NCBI GenBank assembly: GCA_014379665.1
Contig: JACMLK010000274.1
Coordinates: 1-9,425 of the forward strand
Source: Saprospiraceae bacterium
Lineage (GTDB): Bacteria > Bacteroidota > Bacteroidia > Chitinophagales > Saprospiraceae
Direction of reading: 5' to 3'
DNA: 9,425 nucleotides
Shown here: one piece after another, positions 7,044 through 9,425 of the stretch
How the letters are laid out: each line of letters starts with the position of its first letter
Position numbering within the stretch: position 1 is the stretch's first letter
Notes under the pieces: generated by a model
Seen by the model: only the letters and a program-made list of their open reading frames with translations
Told to the model about the DNA's origin: nothing
Databases searched by the model: none
Translations under genes and position numbers: made by a program

Positions 7044-8309
7044 CTATATCATTCCAGCCATGATTTGTGCACACAGAATGGCTCCATATGTACCCAGGGC
7101 ATAACCTAAAACCGCCATGAGGACCCCTACCGGAGCTAAAGCAGGACTGAAAGCGGAAGCGACTATCGGAGCAGAGGCTGCACCACCAATATTAGCCTGA
7201 CTTCCAACAGCAATAAAGAAAAAAGGTGCTTTAATAATCCAGCCTACTATCAGAAGTACTAAGACATGTGTTAACATCCAAATCAAACCGATAAGAAATA
7301 ATCCGGCATTATCAAAAACTTCACTCAAATTCATTTTCATTCCAATAGTGGCTACCAAAATATAAATAAAAACAGATCCCCACTTGGAGGCACCATATCC
7401 TTCCACTTGTTTTAATTTAGTAAAAGACACAATCAATCCAATGGTTGTCGCATATAAAACTATCCAAAAGAAATCACTGTTTAAAGCCGAAAGTTTATAT
7501 TCATTAAGCCAGGTTTCATTGGTTCTCATCACCGGCATAGTGATATCTGCCAAAAGATGCGATAACCCAACACCACTAAATCCAACCATCATTAATATAA
7601 TCAATTCTTTTGCAGAAGGATTTTTCTCCACGCTCAACTGATAACTGGCTATTTTGTTTTTAAGTGATTCAATCGCTGTATTATCGGCTCCCATCCATCT
7701 ATCTATTTTGTCTGAGATACCTGCACCATATAAAAGGAATCCCATCCAGACATTGGCCAATATGACATCAATCACCAACATAGTCCCAAACAAGTCATCA
7801 TTGACCTGATAAATTTCTTTCATAGCAGTCTGATTTGCACTACCCCCAATCCAACTCCCGGCAAGTGTGGACATACCCTTCCAAAGGTCATCAGGTGCTG
7901 TTATGATAATATTCGGAAATACATTATTTGCAAAGTAAAAAGCAACCGGACCACCTAATATCACACCAAAAGTAGCTGCAAAAAACATGATAAGTGCTTT
8001 TGGTCCAAGCCCCAACAGACCTTTCAGATCAATACTCAGGCATAAAAAAATTAAACTGGCAGGAAGAAGATATCTGGATGCCGTTTTATACAGTTGGGAT
8101 TCATCTCCGGATATTAAGTTTAATGGCCAGTTAAGTAAAGCCGGTATAAAATAACAGAGTAACAACGGGGGTAAGAATGTGTAAATTTTTTTCCATATCT
8201 TTTGTTCCAGTGAGGATGTATAAAAAACAAAAGCCAATGATAACATAAGCAACCCAAGAACAATGGCATCATTTGTGAACACAGGATTAACGCCCAATAC
8301 TATATTCAT
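7044..8309 (-). CDS. DUF819 family integral membrane protein (putative carrier)
   Basis: This is a 421-residue inner-membrane protein with about 11-12 hydrophobic segments, roughly at 14-30, 43-66, 80-96, 104-128, 170-196, 235-256, 279-297, 310-324, 333-358, 361-380 and 388-415. It matches the DUF819 family (Bacillus subtilis YjcL is a member), predicted permeases of unknown substrate. Two glycine-rich motifs occupy equivalent places in the two halves: GSWIGGSANQTAM (151-163) and GSQANIGGAASAP (369-381). Paired broken-helix motifs of this kind are typical of inverted-repeat carriers such as the sodium/anion symporter and antiporter folds, so secondary transport is a reasonable inference. A hydrophilic loop (about 198-234) separates the halves. 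The ATG at 8309 precedes the first membrane segment; AAGGGA touches it directly, too close to act as a Shine-Dalgarno site. It appears to be its own transcription unit. The stop is TAG, and the 80 bp before the next promoter shows no clear terminator. Confidence 0.88.
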   Translation of the reverse strand: MNIVLGVNPVFTNDAIVLGLLMLSLAFVFYTSSLEQKIWKKIYTFLPPLLLCYFIPALLNWPLNLISGDESQLYKTASRYLLPASLIFLCLSIDLKGLLGLGPKALIMFFAATFGVILGGPVAFYFANNVFPNIIITAPDDLWKGMSTLAGSWIGGSANQTAMKEIYQVNDDLFGTMLVIDVILANVWMGFLLYGAGISDKIDRWMGADNTAIESLKNKIASYQLSVEKNPSAKELIILMMVGFSGVGLSHLLADITMPVMRTNETWLNEYKLSALNSDFFWIVLYATTIGLIVSFTKLKQVEGYGASKWGSVFIYILVATIGMKMNLSEVFDNAGLFLIGLIWMLTHVLVLLIVGWIIKAPFFFIAVGSQANIGGAASAPIVASAFSPALAPVGVLMAVLGYALGTYGAILCAQIMAGMI

Positions 8310-8326
8310 TCCCTTAAAATTTGGTT

Positions 8327-8334
8327 GAAAGATA
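8327..8334 (-). promoter_or_regulatory. Possible -7 promoter element for the DUF819 gene
   Basis: The minus strand reads TATCTTTC, differing from TAnnTTTG only at the last base, 17 bases before the ATG at 8309. No convincing -33 box is visible. The 120-bp gap between the DUF3078 and DUF819 genes also supports a separate promoter here. Confidence 0.35.
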
Positions 8335-8429
8335 GGGCAGTTTTATAATTTATTCCGAATAATATTACATTGAATATGATTTTGAAATAAACAATACAAA
8401 TTCGACCAATAAAAAAGGATTGACTATAA

Positions 8430-9359
8430 TCAAAGTTTATAGCTTAGTCCAAGTGTATAGTAATTTTGAATATCGGTGATTTCCTGCTCGCTATATCTTA
8501 AACCAAATTCCAATCCAACTCCTATATTCTTAAATAAATTAAATCCGAACCAATTTGTCCAGGTTCCATTGTGAAGTGACGGCTCATTACTTTTGTAACT
8601 CAGAAATCCTGAAATGTTTGATCTCAGATTAATTCCTTTGTAAGTGGTATGATAATCTCCTGCCAATTTACAACCTAATGAAGAAGTAAATTGTGCGTCG
8701 TTCTTGGAAAAAATGAAGTTATAATTTAATGGATGAAGGACAAATACAAGATTTCTGACTGGAGTTAAAGTAAACCCAATACCCAGATCCAGATATCCTG
8801 GATTATTAAAACTGCTGATTTTTACACCCGAAGTATCAGGATACTTCAATAATGATGAACGATATTCCCCAAGTGCAGAAATAGCAATATTTTTGGTCAG
8901 GTTGTATCCATATAATGAAGATAAATTCAACACATCAGCTATTGGTTCAAAACTTGAAGGTTCTTCTCCTGAAATTCTTTTATCAATTTTTTGCCACCCA
9001 AGATTTAAACTGCCGGCATTCCTCCAGAAGTATTTTTCATCTATCTTATTGGCAAATACATTAAAACTCACCCTGATAGAACTGGATCTCGCATCTTTAA
9101 GTTCTCCGGCTGAAAACCAATTACTTCTGCCTAAAAAGTCTGCCCCAACCAATCCAAAGGCACCTGAATACCATCCCGGGAATGTCGCAATTTTTGCATT
9201 AATAGCATCAATTTCTGCTTTTAAGGCATCAGCCTGCGCAATGACAGGAATGGCTTTTACTTCAGCTTCAGCTTTCTGTTTTTTTAATTCTTCTAAAGAT
9301 TGGGTATAAGTTATTCCTGTGCTGAAGAGGATAATGATAATGGTTAAAATGTCTTTCAT
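8430..9359 (-). CDS. DUF3078 family outer-membrane protein with N-terminal coiled coil
   Basis: This is a 309-residue exported protein. Residues 1-19 form a signal peptide, with likely cleavage near TYTQS. Residues about 21-57 are a heptad-like charged helix (LEELKKQKAEAEVKAI, then ADALKAEIDAINAKI), probably a coiled coil. From residue 60 on, the chain alternates as membrane-barrel strands do. It has DUF3078-like marks: W at a sheet start (FPGWYSGAFGLVG), SSSIRVSFNVFANKIDEKYFWRNAGSLNLGWQ in outline (93-124), NPGYLDLGIGFTLTPVRNL (186-204), YKGINLRSNISGFLSY (240-255), and a C-terminal YYTLGLSYKL ending in a hydrophobic/aromatic beta-signal-like strand. The family is widespread in Bacteroidota and of unknown function. 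Its substrate or partner cannot be inferred from this window. It is probably monocistronic, with a -7 box 26 bases upstream and a 120-bp gap downstream. Confidence 0.8.
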   Translation of the reverse strand: MKDILTIIIILFSTGITYTQSLEELKKQKAEAEVKAIPVIAQADALKAEIDAINAKIATFPGWYSGAFGLVGADFLGRSNWFSAGELKDARSSSIRVSFNVFANKIDEKYFWRNAGSLNLGWQKIDKRISGEEPSSFEPIADVLNLSSLYGYNLTKNIAISALGEYRSSLLKYPDTSGVKISSFNNPGYLDLGIGFTLTPVRNLVFVLHPLNYNFIFSKNDAQFTSSLGCKLAGDYHTTYKGINLRSNISGFLSYKSNEPSLHNGTWTNWFGFNLFKNIGVGLEFGLRYSEQEITDIQNYYTLGLSYKL

Positions 9360-9384
9360 AAATTAAAATTTTAAAATTGAAAAT

Positions 9385-9400
9385 ACAAATATATATTTGT
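9385..9400. repeat. 16-bp perfect palindrome, possible operator or bidirectional promoter
   Basis: ACAAATATATATTTGT reads the same on both strands. It therefore contains TATATTTG on the minus strand (9386-9393) and on the plus strand (9392-9399), so it could serve a divergent gene beyond the right edge of the window or be bound by a dimeric regulator. It is made almost only of A and T, in an AT-rich region, so chance is a real alternative. The remaining bases 9360-9425 hold no gene. Confidence 0.4.
9386..9393 (-). promoter_or_regulatory. -7 promoter element for the DUF3078 gene
   Basis: The minus strand reads TATATTTG, an exact TAnnTTTG match, ending 26 bases before the ATG at 9359 and predicting a leader of about 20 bases. 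The best upstream candidate for a -33 box is a T-run (TTTT) rather than TTTG. The box lies inside a 16-bp palindrome. Confidence 0.45.
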
Positions 9401-9425
9401 CATTGCTTTTAAAAAAACGAATAAC

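Noticed and set aside
8345..8365. TTATT-CCG-AATAA hairpin after the DUF3078 gene
   Set aside because: A 5-bp A/T stem with a 3-base loop is too weak to call a terminator, and it lies about 75 bp past the stop codon.
8893..9309. A 138-codon plus-strand open frame antisense to the DUF3078 gene
   Set aside because: It lies wholly within the signal peptide, coiled-coil and barrel coding region of a recognisable gene. Its translation is Ser/Ala/Leu-rich with no domain, as expected from the complement of that sequence.
1..9425. tRNA, rRNA, CRISPR, transposase, integrase, toxin-antitoxin or defence genes
   Set aside because: I looked on both strands and saw no cloverleaf, repeat-spacer array, terminal inverted repeats with a transposase, or characteristic protein motifs. 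Coding density and composition look uniform, arguing against a recent insertion.

Overview
The window is AT-rich Bacteroidota DNA. The evidence is a set of families largely confined to that phylum (DUF4270, DUF4290, DUF3078, a short GT5-like protein, a PorE-like TPR/PD40/OmpA protein), start codons without Shine-Dalgarno sequences, and Bacteroidota-type -7 boxes (TAnnTTTG). I cannot fix the genus; a Saprospiria/Chitinophagia/Cytophagia-type environmental lineage is a guess.

Layout. The + strand carries the 3' end of an unknown gene (1-165, perhaps DUF4230). Eight bases later comes a 646-residue envelope protein (174-2114) with signal peptide, TPRs, a PD40 propeller, a CarboxypepD_reg-like domain and an OmpA C-terminal domain. 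This is the architecture of the type IX secretion component PorE. It converges, 15 bp apart, on a tight minus-strand unit. In transcription order that unit is a GT5 glycogen-synthase-like N-terminal-domain protein (6914-6102), a DUF4270 lipoprotein (6084-4720), glmS (4706-2868) and DUF4290 (2843-2130). Gaps of 17, 13 and 24 bp make one operon very likely, read from a -7 box at 6957-6964. Upstream, also on the minus strand, are a DUF819 membrane protein (8309-7044) and a DUF3078 outer-membrane protein (9359-8430), each with its own -7-like box.

Function. Only GlmS has a certain biochemical role: it makes glucosamine-6-phosphate for UDP-GlcNAc, and hence for peptidoglycan and lipid A. The genes co-transcribed with it are uncharacterised, and one is half of a glycosyltransferase. 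The operon may be a hexosamine/cell-envelope module, which is inference. The flanking genes also encode envelope proteins (peptidoglycan-binding OmpA domain, outer-membrane barrel, inner-membrane carrier). I see no RNA genes, CRISPR arrays, insertion sequences or phage genes. The window looks like conserved core genome rather than a new accessory system; the points of interest are the uncharacterised partners of GlmS and the orphan PorE-like protein.
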